NCBI RefSeq assembly: GCF_026262505.1
Contig: NC_067206.1
Span: 9,482,268 to 9,546,267, forward strand
Reading direction: 5' to 3'
Length of the DNA stretch: 64,000 nt
Origin: Trichomonas vaginalis G3
Taxonomy: Eukaryota; Parabasalia; Trichomonadida; Trichomonadidae
Positions within the stretch are counted from its first letter, which is position 1, and each line of letters starts with the position of its first letter. The notes under the pieces were generated by a model. That model had not been told where the DNA came from. It searched no databases and saw nothing but the letters and a program-made list of their open reading frames with translations. Position numbers and translations under genes: made by a program. Positions 21,643-33,631 of this stretch are shown here, piece after piece.

Positions 21643-23217
21643 TTATTCCTCACCGTCGTCCGTAGCTAAGTTATAGTCATCTAATCTTATTATTGGGATT
21701 CCATTAGCACGCACCTGAATGGCAAAGCAACAATCCCTCATAAATCCAATAAGTGGCTTTGGTACATTTTCAGTTGCTAGTTCAATAGGTCCTTTAACAG
21801 ACAATTTGTATGTTATTGGAGCAGTAGATGTTTGACCTTGCTGGAAGCAAAAGTCCACTTCTGTTGGAAAACCACATAAGAAATGTGTGTTGTCATAGCT
21901 ATCCCATTTATGTTCCACACTACCATCATCCACCAATGACCTCATAACATCTTCATTAAATCCTATCATATCATTGTTTGTATTGCAAGCGTTCGCAACC
22001 ATTTCATAAAATACAGGTCCATATGATTTTTCAGGTTCTGCAGGCATATTTCCATAAGCTCCCATGGAAAGCTGAAGATATTTAAACTTAGGGTTCTCAA
22101 AATTAACATAATAGTTGTCTTTCTTTCTAAATAGTGCCCAAATACTTTTAACATTAATAGGCGTATAAGCTGCTGTAAATGTTGCACTTGAACTATCTGT
22201 ATTCTTTGAGAATGAACCGTCCATAGGAATCCAATCCATAACTTTAACAGGAAAACATAAAGCCTCGTTTGTATAATGTTCTACAAGTTCTGTATAAATG
22301 TTAGGGTCTAAAGAGAATGACTTTGGATGAATGAAACATTCATTAAAATCCATCTTTGTTCGAAATAGTTGCTGGGTTACAGTTGTAATAGTAACTGTTC
22401 CACTAGCTTCTACTGCCTTCGTTATCATAGTGAATGGTTCATTCCATGGAACAAATTTATTTGTCGGTGGATTTGAATCTGAAGCAAATGCAACTTTAAG
22501 AGTTGGATTGAAAGCAATGATATCATTTACAGATATAGATGTGCATTGTAAGGCGTCGCTACTGAACTTTACTTTAAGCTGAATGTTTCCTGCAAAAGCT
22601 GGAATAAATCGAATAGCTTCTAATGGAAGGAATCTTCTAACAGGAATTCTTAAACGAAGCTTAAAATCAAATGATTTTCCTGCTGTAATTGGACCACTAA
22701 CAATTTGTCCTGTTCTGCATGTTCCCGAATGACTCCATACATCTTCATGTCGAGTCTTTGAGAAAACATCTACTTTCTTTATTTGTTCGGTAGTTTGTGA
22801 GTTTGAAGTTATATATGCTTCTTCTCTTGCGTTGTCTTGAGAATATACGATACGACCATTTGCAAGGATTTGATATCCAGCAACTGCATAGAAAGCGTCA
22901 TCGAAACCAATCCAAAATCCTGGTGGGTTTGTTTTATTGGAACCTGAACCAATTTCTTTATCTACAATAAATTGACCTTCCATTTTATACGTAATGAATG
23001 TATTGTAAAGGTCCAACATATTTTCACCAGGAGGTGAGAGATTGAATGTTACCCATGTGTTATCTTTAGCAGTTCCAGGTTGTGATGGAATCTTTGCGTC
23101 AGAATATTTTCTATTAGTGTCACCAATTTGAACTGCATTGTCTATGATATCGAAATATGAGCGAATCTGATGAATATGCTCTGCTGGAGTAAATTCGTTT
23201 AACTGTTCGTTCTGCAT
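21643..23217 (-). CDS. Polinton major capsid protein (double jelly-roll) candidate
   Basis: 524 codons, the longest intact frame of the element with size and position expected for the double-jelly-roll major capsid protein. It starts MQNEQLNEFTPAEHIH. Beta-rich composition with few charged helices, a WVTFNLSPPGENMLDLYNTF block near residue 52 and RLRIPVRRFLPLEAIRFIP near 190-210 fit capsid strands. It heads a minus-strand cluster with the membrane protein. Polinton capsids form icosahedral shells in this family; the call rests on size, composition and neighbours rather than on a motif that I can verify. Confidence 0.65.
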   Translation of the reverse strand: MQNEQLNEFTPAEHIHQIRSYFDIIDNAVQIGDTNRKYSDAKIPSQPGTAKDNTWVTFNLSPPGENMLDLYNTFITYKMEGQFIVDKEIGSGSNKTNPPGFWIGFDDAFYAVAGYQILANGRIVYSQDNAREEAYITSNSQTTEQIKKVDVFSKTRHEDVWSHSGTCRTGQIVSGPITAGKSFDFKLRLRIPVRRFLPLEAIRFIPAFAGNIQLKVKFSSDALQCTSISVNDIIAFNPTLKVAFASDSNPPTNKFVPWNEPFTMITKAVEASGTVTITTVTQQLFRTKMDFNECFIHPKSFSLDPNIYTELVEHYTNEALCFPVKVMDWIPMDGSFSKNTDSSSATFTAAYTPINVKSIWALFRKKDNYYVNFENPKFKYLQLSMGAYGNMPAEPEKSYGPVFYEMVANACNTNNDMIGFNEDVMRSLVDDGSVEHKWDSYDNTHFLCGFPTEVDFCFQQGQTSTAPITYKLSVKGPIELATENVPKPLIGFMRDCCFAIQVRANGIPIIRLDDYNLATDDGEE

Positions 23218-23243
23218 GTTTTACTTCAGATAAAAATATCTAT

Positions 23244-23669
23244 TTACTTCATTATTCTCACTCTTCTTCTTGGCATTCGTGGTGGAAGTTGTTTCTTGAC
23301 ATTTTCAATGAACTGTACATTCTCTTTTGTCTCAACTTCTTTCACTGGCGGGTCAGGTTCTTTGACTCGGTTTGTTTTTCAATGAAATTCACGAACTTTG
23401 CAATAAGCTCTTGGTTCGTTATTGAAAGTACATCTGGCTTCTTTTCTTCTGGTTCTATTGACTTTTCAGTTTGAACAGAAGGTTTTAACACGGACTTCAC
23501 CCTTGCCATACACCTTAATGTTGTCGCTTTCTGCATTCGCTAATGGAACCTTTCTTTTTCTTACGTATATTTTACCATCTTTACTCTGACTTACGTAATA
23601 GAAAGGATGTTGTATTCCTCTTGCGTCATTTAATATAATAGACTCTCGCTCTGATTTTGACAAGCTCAT
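23244..23669 (-). CDS. Small basic Polinton protein (broken)
   Basis: Starts MSLSKSERESIILNDARG, has FYYVSQSKDGKIYVRKRKVPL shared in pattern with the 81-codon gene, a Pro/Glu/Lys-rich middle and a very basic end (PPRMPRRRVRIMK). It looks slightly broken. Basic tail proteins next to capsid genes are often DNA-condensing virion proteins; this is inference. Confidence 0.5.
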
Positions 23670-23714
23670 TTTACATCGGTTAAAGTTTTAATTTTGTTTT
23701 TTATCTGCAGTCAA

Positions 23715-23976
23715 ATGACTCAGACAAGCCCTACGGACAAGACCCAAGGGGTCATAGATGTTGAAGCATTGAAGAAAGAAATTCGTGAGCAAATTTTATC
23801 CGAACTGAAGGAACAAAAACAAGAACAAAAGCCAGAGAGACCAAAGAGAAAACTTAGTGAAAAAACAACTTGCTGCATTAGCTGCTGGAAGACAAAAGAA
23901 CCCACGTTTGCTGGCGAAGAAAGCTAGAGAAGAAGCTGAAGCAAAAGCTAAAGAAGCTGAAGCAAAGAAAGAGTAA
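23715..23976 (+). CDS. Charged coiled-coil Polinton protein (broken)
   Basis: Starts MTQTSPTDKTQGVIDVEALK on the plus strand, divergent from the small basic gene. Continues as a Lys/Glu/Gln-rich helix and ends with alanine/lysine/glutamate repeats before TAA at 23974-23976. Possible core or scaffold protein; no family recognised. Confidence 0.45.
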
Positions 23977-24000
23977 ATGGTTTATTTTTATCCGAATTAA

Positions 24001-24853
24001 ATGTATAGACAAATACCTTTATCTGTTGCGTTCAGTAGTGAAAACCCTGACGTCAAAATAAAGGGGAACAGAGTAACGTTTAAGTTTCCAACAGACTGGA
24101 TTGTGAACATAAATGAAGAGAAGTACATTGGCATAACAAATATGTATATAACACGTGCTTTCAGAAAGGTTGACTTTATACTTCAAGTCGAGATAGAAAA
24201 TGACGAACAGTCTTTAAGCGCCCAAAACATTCACATATACAAATACTTTAAAGACGATACAACATTGCAACAATGTATGATTTCATTTAATGAATGTTCG
24301 AGAAAAAGTTTAACATTGAAGTACAAACTTTACAGCCTTTACGTGAGTTTCTTGCACAACTGAAAGAAGAAGGTAGTCAGCCACAACTTATAGACTTTCA
24401 TTATGAATTTAATGAAAATGAAGATGGAACTCATGACTGTCAATTCATTGTATTCTCACCATTCAATGAAGTCGCTAAAAAGAAAGAAAATCCATTACGT
24501 ATAAGATTTCAAATCTCTGAACCAAGTGATGATTCCAAGACTGTTTTCAATTATGATGCAATGCTTCCGAGGAAAAATGAATTTTCAAAGATTGTAACAC
24601 CTGGTATTTGGGATAGAAAGCAAGCTATATTATTTCTAATAAGTAAGGAGTTGAAAATGAGTTCATTGGTCATACAAGAACTTCACCACTTCCTAACCCT
24701 AAATACTATAAATTAACTGGCTTCAATCGTGAGTTTTGGATAGACATGTTCTCCACTCATGACCATAACTGCCCAGTGTTCTTACCTCCAGACCATAAGG
24801 ACTGTCTCTACATTGAAGCACAACTCTTAAACTCTACCATCGCAGTATTGTAA
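24001..24853 (+). CDS. Penton-like Polinton gene 1 (broken)
   Basis: Starts MYRQIPLSVAFSSENPDVKI 24 bp after the coiled-coil gene, with GTTTATTTTTAT in the leader. The segment VTFKFPTDWIVNINEEKYIGI has the same pattern as YTYEYPRHWVEYVGGEKAIEI in the gene at 41056-41937, and the later beta-rich parts also correspond, so the two are paralogues. Single-jelly-roll penton proteins are the expected beta-rich minor capsid component of Polintons; the assignment is inference. It looks broken in a few places. Confidence 0.5.
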
Positions 24854-24863
24854 ATGACCACAT

Positions 24864-24888
24864 GGGCTTCGCCCTTGCCGCTAGCGGC
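24864..24888. terminator. Double GC-rich mini-hairpin between convergent genes
   Basis: GGGC-ttc-GCCC (24864-24874) is followed after two bases by GCCGC-ta-GCGGC (24877-24888). It lies 11 bp after the stop of penton-like gene 1 and 47 bp from the end of the polymerase gene coming from the other side. The position suggests transcription termination or 3' processing in both directions. Confidence 0.5.
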
Positions 24889-24934
24889 TTATTTTTATCA
24901 CGAATGACCTCATTGCTGACAAAAATAAATGACC

Positions 24935-27900
24935 TCAGAACTTCAACTTACGAATAAAGCTTGTTTTAGTCGTTATTGAGAAGTTAAACTTCTCTTCAAA
25001 GCAAGGTTGACATGACTTACATAAGTCAAATCCAATCTCTTGACCGTCATAAAGTGCTTTGTAAAGTTTCATTAAACTGAACTCAGAGTCTTTGTCATAT
25101 GTTCCTTGCGGAACCATTAAACCTTTATCTTCATCATAGAAACACTGAACAGAGTCAGGAAACATTTCATTAGCGGTTAAAGCAATAACATCTTGCTTCA
25201 CGCCTTTCATTCTGCAGTGAAATGCAACTTCATTTAAATCATTCGTGAGTAAGTCTATGTAAGTCTTCTTTCCACAAAATATTGACTTGTATGCTAAACT
25301 TTGTTTTCAGGTGTGATTTCTGCAAAGTCGCTATGAAATTGACCAAGGTTTTTACCAATGAGAACTCTTCCATAACGTTTCTCAAACTCTTCAGCTAAAC
25401 GAGGGATATCTTCATTGTAGAGATGCATACTGTCCGTATCGCTATAAAAGATGTCCATTCCTAAGTCCTCAGCAGTACAGAATACTTCACACATTATTCT
25501 CTTCGACATAGACAGAATGTTAACACCAAGTGGACAGAAGTTAAAGTGTCTGCAAATGCTTTTCGTTAGCTTGAAAATAGTTTTATCTGAACCATCCAAA
25601 CCTTCGAACTTCACTATATGGTTGTAGTTTCTGATGGCATATCTTATAGCATCTTTGTCATTTACTATGGTTATTTTTGACTCAATAGGAGATAGAATAG
25701 TTTTGCCATAAATACTGTTCAGAATGAGCTTTATATTTTCTTGCAAAGGATTTCCTTCTTTCTTATACTTTAACCTTAACTCAAACAACTTCTTTACTTC
25801 ATCTCTTATTCTAATATCTCTGTTTCCATCGTAATAGTATCCTTGCAACACTTCACATTTGACACCTTGATATTTTATGAGGTCTTGTAATGTTATATGG
25901 TCAACATACATTAAACAGCAAGTGTTTGAACTTCTGGGAACGTTAAGTTCTGGATTTAGTTCAGGGTCACAAACTATTAAAGGAAAGTGTCTATGTATTC
26001 CAATCTCTGTTATCTTAATGAGAACAAAGAAGCCAGACATAAACTTTTCACCAATGGGTTCCTTTTGGTCGTCATCGAATAAATGTCTCATGAGATACTC
26101 TGTGCTTAACATTTCTTTCTTCATAACCTTTGGAATACCTTCTAAAGTATAAAGTCTTGCTATAGCTGATGGATATAATGAAACAGCGTCGAAATCAGCA
26201 ATGAGTTTCTTTTCGCTCTTTTGTTTCATGTTATCTGACAGCATACATCTTCCACCTTGAATACAGCGTGAAATAAATTCTCTTGGTTTATTTGAGAGGT
26301 CATATAAATTTCCATTCGGGAAGTACACTCTGTTCTCAAATAATTTGTTAGCAATTGAACAAATACTAACGTAGTCATAAACGTTTAAATCAAATTCTTT
26401 CAATATGTCATTGCGGAACTTAACAAAACCTTCTCTTAAAATTCTTACATCTTGTTTGCAATAAAATGTGCTATACTTTTCTAAGTCGAAGTGGTTCTCA
26501 TCTATTCTGCAACCTTTGATGGAATCTATGTTTTTCATGAATGTATCTGCACAAACTTACATGCTTCAGAAATGACACCAGTTCTGTTGTCATTTGCTAA
26601 CAAAACACTGCTGTAGTAGTTATATGGAAATACTTCTTTCGGTCCTGTTTGTAAGTTAAACATAGCAGGAAATAGTTTAAGCTTCTTATTTATAACACTG
26701 TAAGAGTCTTTTATAATAATTGCCCTTCCTTTATATAAGCCAGTTATTTGCATTGTTCGTGAACCTTTAATGATGGGAGTTCCTTTCACTTCTGTCATGT
26801 GTCTTAAGATGAAGTTTATATCATAACTGAGGTTATGGAAATATATTAAACTCTTGTCAGGAAGTCGTTCCAAAAATTCTGTTGCACAGTTCTGACCCCA
26901 AATGCTTTCACTCACTGAACCATCTTCACTGTCGTAACATATGTTAAAAGCTTTATGAAAGCCATCGGTACTGCACTCAAAGTCAGCAAAGAAAACGTGC
27001 TCAGGAATGAACTTGCACTTATTTATTTACTTCTTTTGACTCGGCTTTCTTCTTCAGTTGTACACAATACTTTGGAGCATATGTCAAATCTTTAAATGGT
27101 GCAAGGTTCTGTTTATATAAGTCAGTCGTATATGTGAAAAGTTCTCCATAAGAAATAGGTTCGAAATATTTGCACTCCCACAATGTTTTCATAACATCCC
27201 ATAACGGTGTTGTTCTATCATAACGAACTACATATTTATCTTCTCTCTTTGTATAAATCTTCATTTGTTTCTCAATGTTCATTCCACCACACTCCTTCAA
27301 GATTTCTATATAGTTGCGAATGAAATATGTTGTCATTGGTAATCTTTCATTTAGCATGTAGTGGTCTTCAACAAGAAGTAAGTCAATAGTTCGAACAGTT
27401 TCACATTCTTTTGGTATGTATCTCTTTATTTCATTATGTCTTGAGTCATTGAAATAACCAATGGTAACATTAAATGCTATACCTTTTGCGTCAGAAATTT
27501 CTTGTACTTTACTTTGAGGAAAGTCTCTAACACGAATGACTTCTCTCATGTGGTCAATAGTCTCTCCATCTACTCCAGCCTGAATGCAAGCATAAACGAA
27601 ACAATTGTCTTCTGTCCATAAGTGCTGCAGTTCTTTTGTTCAATTCATTGAAGATTTGGTAGCGCTCAAGATTTATAGGTAATGTGCAAAGATACTTCCA
27701 GAACTGACCGCTTCTCTTCTTATAAAACTTCTTTTCACCATTATCTTTCCAAAAGCTTTCTATAAGTGCTGGTTTCCTGTTTGCTTAAGAGCTTCCAAAA
27801 TGGCTTTCTGGTCATTTGTCAGTGTGCTTTCATCTCTATATGGTCTCTTTTTGGTTTGCCTTTCTTTACATCTGACATCGTTAAGCCTTCATATTCTGTT

Positions 27901-28680
27901 AAATCATACATCTTTATTTCGGTAAAGATTCTTTATGTTTGCAAGAAGAAGTCATAGTGCATTTCAACAATACCTGCAGCATTTGCTTCTATCTCTGATA
28001 TAAAGTTCTCCTCAAGAGCTGATGTAGTAATGTTCCAATATTATTGAGGTTTAACGTAGAACATTCATACTTTCCACCAAGTTTATAACATACCATCCAT
28101 CTCTGTTGTGAGTTTATTATTTTAACTCTAAGAGTCTCATGAAAACCTTACCGAAATGTTTGTGTAAGTAGTCTCTGTTTGGTTCATCTAAAGCTTCGAT
28201 GTTAAAGTCAATGAGTTCTATTGCCTGACTTCACATTTCTCTTCCTATTCTCTTCATCTTTCTTTAACCATCTCTCACCTTCTTTTGGTTTGTCGTCAAT
28301 GGAACGAATGACATCGTTAGCTTTGCAAACTTGTTCTATAGCGCTCTTAAACATCTCTCTTCTCTGTTGTTTTAGTGTGTCGTCTCTTCTTCTTGTTTCA
28401 CCAACGTTTGCATTTGTTATGTCAAACATTTCTCTTCTTACTTCATGAGGTACTGAACGTCTATGATATAAGTCAATAGCAACGTCATTTAAAGAAATGC
28501 TCTTGCATGGACTTCGTCCTCGCCGCGTTGCGGCTTTATGGAACTCATGAATTCTATCATAACTTATTGCACTATTATAGTCTTTAATGAAGTCAGCGAG
28601 TGCTTTTTTGTTTGTTGCGTAATGTTTTGCAACATCTATTAGCTTCTGTAAGAAGTTGTTTTTATTTCCGAGTGTTCTAA
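24935..28680 (-). CDS. Protein-primed DNA polymerase B (broken)
   Basis: Family B polymerase parts are recognisable in order. The exonuclease block FHNLSYDINF lies near 26835, motif A DFDAVSLYPS near 26190, motif B LNSIYGKT near 25710 and motif C YSDTDS near 25440. The N-terminal part (27019-28680) is less conserved and carries charged segments usual for the terminal-protein/N-terminal region of Polinton polymerases. Roughly 1200 codons overall, the normal size for trichomonad Maverick polymerases. It looks broken in several places (about half a dozen or more). Role: replication of the linear element from protein-primed ends. Confidence 0.9.
28509..28534. other. Double GC-rich mini-hairpin
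   Basis: GGAC-ttc-GTCC (28509-28519), two bases, then GCCGC-gtt-GCGGC (28522-28534). The arrangement equals that at 24864-24888 with different stem bases. It lies in the poorly conserved upstream part of the polymerase region. Confidence 0.5.
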
Positions 28681-28810
28681 CTTAGACAACTTCCGATACA
28701 TCTTTAGTAGGAAATAAAAAAATATTTTTTGAAAAAATTAGATTAGATTTTTTTTAAAGTTATTTTTCAAAATAATTTAATATTTTTATTTTAATGAAAC
28801 ACATGCAAGA

Positions 28811-29247
28811 TTGCAAGTTCTTTCATACAATGCTCTCGCTACTGCCATCAAGAATGAGTTCAATAATGCTTCAAATGTTAATGTTATCTTTAACAAGAAG
28901 TTTGTGAAAGAATCTAAGTTTGGTCAGTATGTCAGACCATTAGCTATCTCATTGACCGCAACGTTATACTTCACAAGAGTTAGCAGTAGTTTTGAAAAAA
29001 AAGAGTTTCTTCGTGAATGTCAAAGATACTCATTATACTGTTATATAGAGAACTCAACATTGACTTCTTCAGTATACTTCTTAAATCTTTCCGAACAGAA
29101 GAAATAAGAAGGGTGAAACATCTGTGAAATATTATCCTTCATCTCTGAAGACAATAACGAACAAAGATGTTATACAGAAATTCTTACCAAAGGTTGAAGA
29201 AGCTTCTATTGACATTGACGAAGGAAGTGAAATGGTTGATAAATAGA
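28811..29247 (+). CDS. Unknown Polinton gene on plus strand (broken)
   Basis: Plus-strand coding of about 140 codons with protein-like composition (MQVLSYNALATAIKNEFNNA near the start, ASIDIDEGSEMVDK at the end), divergent from the polymerase gene. The leader holds TTTTTATTTTA just before ATG. No family recognised. Confidence 0.4.
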
Positions 29248-29289
29248 CCCTGAAGCTATTAAGCAAAAATATTTTTTGGTTAGTCTTCA

Positions 29290-30310
29290 TATCGATATTT
29301 TACAACAATTCCCAATGTATAAACTTTTCATACGCTTTTTCATAAGCTTTATATACCTTCAGAAATTTTGCATAATCTTTAGAAGCATTTAGATATTGTT
29401 TAAATGCTTTGTATATGTCTTCAGAAATTTTGCATAATCTTTTACATGTTGTTCGTTCTCTTCTTCTGTCATGAGTTCCGAATATTCTCAAATTCATGTT
29501 CTTTCATATTGAGATAAATTTTATAAAAAAAATAAAATTAGCTTAGATTTTTTTATTCTTCCTCTTTGAAGTTATCGAAATATTCTGTTATTTTTTCCTT
29601 CAGTAATGTTAAGTCTTCTTTGAATGTAAGTATTGTGCAACCTTTGATGTCATAGTGTGTTTTGAGGAAGAGTATTTTTGACAATTTCCTTTATTTGCTC
29701 ATTCGGTGTCATTGAAAATCGGTAAGTTTTCACGATAGAACCAGTTTCTGTCAGATTTATATATTTTAGCTAAGTCATAAAAGCTCTTGTTGTTTCTTCT
29801 GACTAAATGCAACATAACCAATCTTTATCTTCTTCTTTCTCCACTCTTCAGTATATATCATATACTTATAACTCTTTTCCTTCCTTTTGGTACCGAACGC
29901 GGTATTCTTTTTGTATGCTTTTGTCTTTGGATTCAATGACTTCATCTTTTGCTTGAAGTTTCTTTTCCATCTCTCCACGTTCTGCTTTATATAGTTCATC
30001 TAACATCATGAAAATATAACAAGCATAACGAGGTGAAGCCCATATTGCTACAACAGCGTTTACTAAAAGTCTATGAACATAATAACCTTTCAAACCAGGA
30101 GCCAAATTCTTGCGATTTTCGTACGGAATCTCTTCTCTCGTTTCCGAGGGAAGCAATCATATGAGGAAATTCTTCTAAAAGTTCTTTTGTCTGTTGGTTT
30201 TCAAACCAATGATATGCTTGCTTTGTAGAACGAAGAGTGTTCATTATACTTTGCATTTGGTACATATCGTCTTTGACCGAACGAATGAGGCGAAGTTGTT
30301 TGTTTATTGT
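29290..30310 (-). CDS. KilA-N type DNA-binding protein region (broken)
   Basis: The segment GYYVHRLLVNAVVAIWASPRY followed by ACYIFMMLDELYKAERGEME matches the core pattern of KilA-N domains (G-x-YVHxxL...A.W.SP.FA....). It is followed by a coiled coil (KKLQAKDEVIESKDKSIQK), as is common in the family in large DNA viruses. Upstream pieces (FENQQTKELLEEFPHMIASL) and a Tyr/Lys-rich downstream piece (KAFKQYLNASKDYAKFLKVY) lie on the same strand. KilA-N proteins are presumed DNA-binding regulators. It looks broken in several places; the limits are approximate. Confidence 0.55.
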
Positions 30311-30467
30311 ATGTATATGTATTCTTCATTTATAGCTTCATTGGACTATAACTGTTGTTGTGTTCTCTGATGTTGTCATTACTGTCTTTTACATACAAAA
30401 TAAAAATAAATAAAAAATAAAACTAACTTTATTTTCTGACTTTCACAAAAAAAAATAAACGCTTTAC

Positions 30468-31070
30468 ATGTATTTTTCAGCAACTTCGTCAAATAATTTT
30501 ATAGCTTTATCTATCTCATCTACTTCAAACGTTTCTTTACCTTTCGTGGGAGCACCATACATTTTCTCAAAAACTTCAAGCAGTTCTGTTTCAGCAGCTC
30601 TCATATTTAACTTGACTCTATTGACTGTATGTCTTTTGAGTTATATTATATGTCCTTCCTATCTTATATCTTTTTGTGTTGAAGTCCTTCGGTTTCTGAA
30701 CGATGTAAAGTAAGCCTTCACTGCAACGTTCCGTATCGAATGAACCATATGTTATGAAGTTATATCCAACAACTGGGTCTAACCATAACAAAACTATTGG
30801 TATAAGACTTTTTCTATAAGATATGCTCTTGTTCCATGAAATGCTACTGATATCATAAGCTCAGGATTCTTGTCAAAATTTTCTGAGTTGAAGCATTTCT
30901 AACCCAGTCGTTTGTTTTTTTATCCAGATGGAGATATAATGTCTGACAAAGAATATTTGTTGTATTTCTTTGAGTATCTTACGTTTAAATCACCTATTCT
31001 AACCACTTTGGTGTCATTGTCTATCTTTCTAACTGTTTCAACTCAATGTTTGACATTACTGTCTTTACAT
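30468..31070 (-). CDS. Unknown Polinton gene (broken)
   Basis: The minus strand carries protein-like coding near 30468-30610 (ELLEVFEKMYGAPTKGKETF and KAIKLFDEVAEKYM) and short pieces up to about 31070. The plus-strand frame over the same bases is a shadow. No family recognised. Confidence 0.35.
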
Positions 31071-31134
31071 ACAAAATAACTAATGAAATTCATTATTTTT
31101 GTGCTGAATTCAATAAATAATGTTGAGGTGAAGA

Positions 31135-31148
31135 GGTGAGATCTCACC
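31135..31148. promoter_or_regulatory. GGTGAGATCTCACC palindrome (internal 1)
   Basis: The same palindrome as in the terminal repeats, with GAGGTGAA on one side and TTTTTTCACCTCTTTTTTCAC on the other, just after the stop of the gene at 31168. Confidence 0.55.
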
Positions 31149-31167
31149 TGTTTTTTCACCTCTTTTT

Positions 31168-32115
31168 TCACAAGCGTTTTATGAATTGTACGATGTAATT
31201 TGAAATCCTAAACAATTTCGTAGCTTCTATTTCTTCTTTTAGTACATCAAAAGTTTTAACAATGCCGAAGGTTTCTTTATATTTCTTCTTGACGTCAGAC
31301 AGAAGGAAATCTTCTGCTGTTGGATAGTTTTTATTAAGAAATGTCAACATATCCATTTTATCTTCTGCTGGCTTTTCTGCTTCTTTCTTTAAGTTTGCAT
31401 AGTCATTTGCATTCTTCTATCTCTTTGACTGAGTAGTTATATTTTCTTATTGCTGCTTTACATTTTGAACATTGCGGCATCGTTTTTGCGTTATACATTG
31501 AAATAAAACCAGCTAGAACAACTAAGGCGTCAATGGTTTTCTTTAACTCAAAAGCTGCTGGTTTTATCTGTTCATTCCATACCTTACCTCTTCTATCTTT
31601 ATCTCTTATCTGCCATACACATTTTGCAACTAATGAAACAAGTTATCGTATGTCTTAAATTCTTCGGATTTGTAAAGGTCATATTTTTTATAAACCATGT
31701 CGCAATCTTTGTCCATAACTTTATGGTTGCAATGAAAACAAGGAATTCATAATTTACCTTTCGTATGTTCTTTATTTCTACTGAGTCAGTTGCTTTGACT
31801 TCAATTTCGTCGAATTCAGGAATAGTTAGTTTTTGCTGAATTTCAGGTAGTTTAGGCAAATGGTCGATGAGGTCCTCCATTTCATAAAGATACTGTTCAT
31901 TTGTTTCATCTTTCGCACTACAGTCTAAATTACTTGTTAAAAGTTCTTGCTTTATCTTCTGGATTTCTGTTTCAAAGTATATGAAGAAGGAATAAGCTTT
32001 TCATCTACCAACATTGAATAGGATTCATGACTAGCGAGTTTGGTGCTGTAGTTGTGGACAGAGTCCCGCCGTTCGTGGCTTGAATTGTTGTTGTGCCGAT
32101 TGTTGAAATCATATC
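31168..32115 (-). CDS. Unknown Polinton genes (broken)
   Basis: Minus-strand coding with a Lys/Glu-rich protein ending EEIEATKLFRISNYIVQFI (31168-31380). Upstream is a region with a possible zinc ribbon half (MPQCSKCKAAIRK) and a longer acidic part (LIDHLPKLPEIQQKLTIPEF) toward 32115. Whether this is one gene or two cannot be decided; it looks broken in a few places. No family recognised. Confidence 0.35.
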
Positions 32116-32215
32116 TTTTATACAAAATAAAAAAAATAAATAAAATAAAACTAACTTTATTTTTTCTATCTTAAGGAAATTCATGAAAATTCACGAGAAA
32201 GCTAAAGCAATCTGA

Positions 32216-32228
32216 GCCGCTAAGCGGC
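32216..32228. other. GC-rich mini-hairpin
   Basis: GCCGC-taa-GCGGC followed by GAGGG, the first half of the double-hairpin pattern, 26 bp before the palindrome at 32255. Confidence 0.45.
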
Positions 32229-32254
32229 GAGGGTGAAAAAGAGGTGAAAAAACG

Positions 32255-32268
32255 GGTGAGATCTCACC
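32255..32268. promoter_or_regulatory. GGTGAGATCTCACC palindrome (internal 2)
   Basis: Embedded in GAGGTGAAAAAACG on the left and TCTTCACCTAAAATATATTT on the right. It has the same layout as the terminal-repeat copies, on the plus orientation, downstream of the integrase stop. Confidence 0.55.
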
Positions 32269-32376
32269 TCTTCACCTAAAATATATTTTTGGTGTAAATT
32301 TATGACAAAAATAAATGGTACCATTAATAATACATGACTGTTCTCATTCATGTCTGATTTACATCTAATGAAAAGT

Positions 32377-33460
32377 TTAGAAGAATTTTCTTATTCTTTC
32401 TGGCTTATTTTTGTCTTTCCAGTACTCCCGCTCTAATGGTCCCAGATGTGTTGGCTTCGATTCTCTCAAATTCTTAGGTGGTATAACATCTTCAACGCCT
32501 CCTTCATATCTTACTTTATAAGTGTCATCGTTTATGTTATAGCCAAGTATTTCAATAACCACTCCTCGCTTTGCTTCGTCAATGGTTTCAGCAAGTTTGC
32601 CATTACTACTTTCAACTAATTTATGTCGAGGGTAAAACGCAATAGAGTCGTCGGCAGCTTTTATAAGATATCCATTACCTTGCGTAGAGTCTACGATATA
32701 ATAGTTTCTACTTAACCTTAAACGTTTCTTTGTCAACGGTTTGTCGTCAAGAACTACACGAACTTTTGTACCAGGAATGAGGGTAAATTGTGTTGAATTT
32801 CTGATATTTTGTGTTTGGCTTCGTTTCTTTTGTATATACTTTCTTCTTGTTGTTGTGTCATTGAATTTGGTGTATGTCCTGTTGTAGAATGTGTTGAGGA
32901 ATTATATACTTCGAGAAAATGTTTCATTGTTTCTTCGGTAAAGTCTCGCTCTTGGTTTAAATCTCTGAGCGTTCTTATGAAGCGGTTTATGATGCCGAGT
33001 ATGTTATGGTTATGGTCTTCAGTAGTGTAGTGAGTTATGTTATGCTTAATGAGAAAATCTGTGATTTCATTGCTGAGGTATGCACTGTCTTGGTCTGATG
33101 TTAAAGTACTTGGGCTATGTTCTGCTACAAACTTTTGTAAAACTCTTAACACTTCACGAGTTCCTTTATTTTTCATTGGATATGCATATGCTTTACGAGT
33201 GTTAACATTAATGAAGATGAGGAATGGGTTATGTCCTCCTTTCTGCTTTGAATGAGAGTGTCAAATTGGTATGCGTCAGGAGTGTTGGAGTAAATTGGTA
33301 AAAAGTAGTCGTAAGGGTTTATTTTTGTTTGATGTACAACATTTTTGTCAAAGAACCTTTTCACTTCAGCTCTGTTAGTAAATCCCCAACTCTTTGCAGC
33401 TTCATTGAACTTCTTAAATGACCTCCATGGATGTTGTTCGAATACTTCTTTCAAGCTCAT
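32377..33460 (-). CDS. Retroviral-like (RVE) integrase (broken)
   Basis: The N-terminal piece (MSLKEVFEQHPWRSFKKFNE, then DYFLPIYSNTPDAYQFDTL) and the middle piece (LTSDQDSAYLSNEITDFL, then NHNILGIINRFIRTLRD) show the RNase H-fold integrase layout of Polintons. A C-terminal SH3/chromo-like tail follows (YKVRYEGGVEDVIPPKNL). It looks broken in a few places. Role: joining the linear element to host DNA with 5-6 bp target duplication, consistent with the ATTTT repeat seen here. Confidence 0.85.
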
Positions 33461-33631
33461 TTATGTAAAGTTAAAGATTTTATTCAAGGCTCAAGCGCGT
33501 TCATTGAACGCGGTACCATGCGAATATAGTCACAAATGGTGGCATATAATCTGCACCCGAGCCTGTTGGATTTGTTGTGAAAGTGTGTGAATGATTTCCT
33601 GCGGTTCCACAGAAAATACCTGCGCCTGAAT

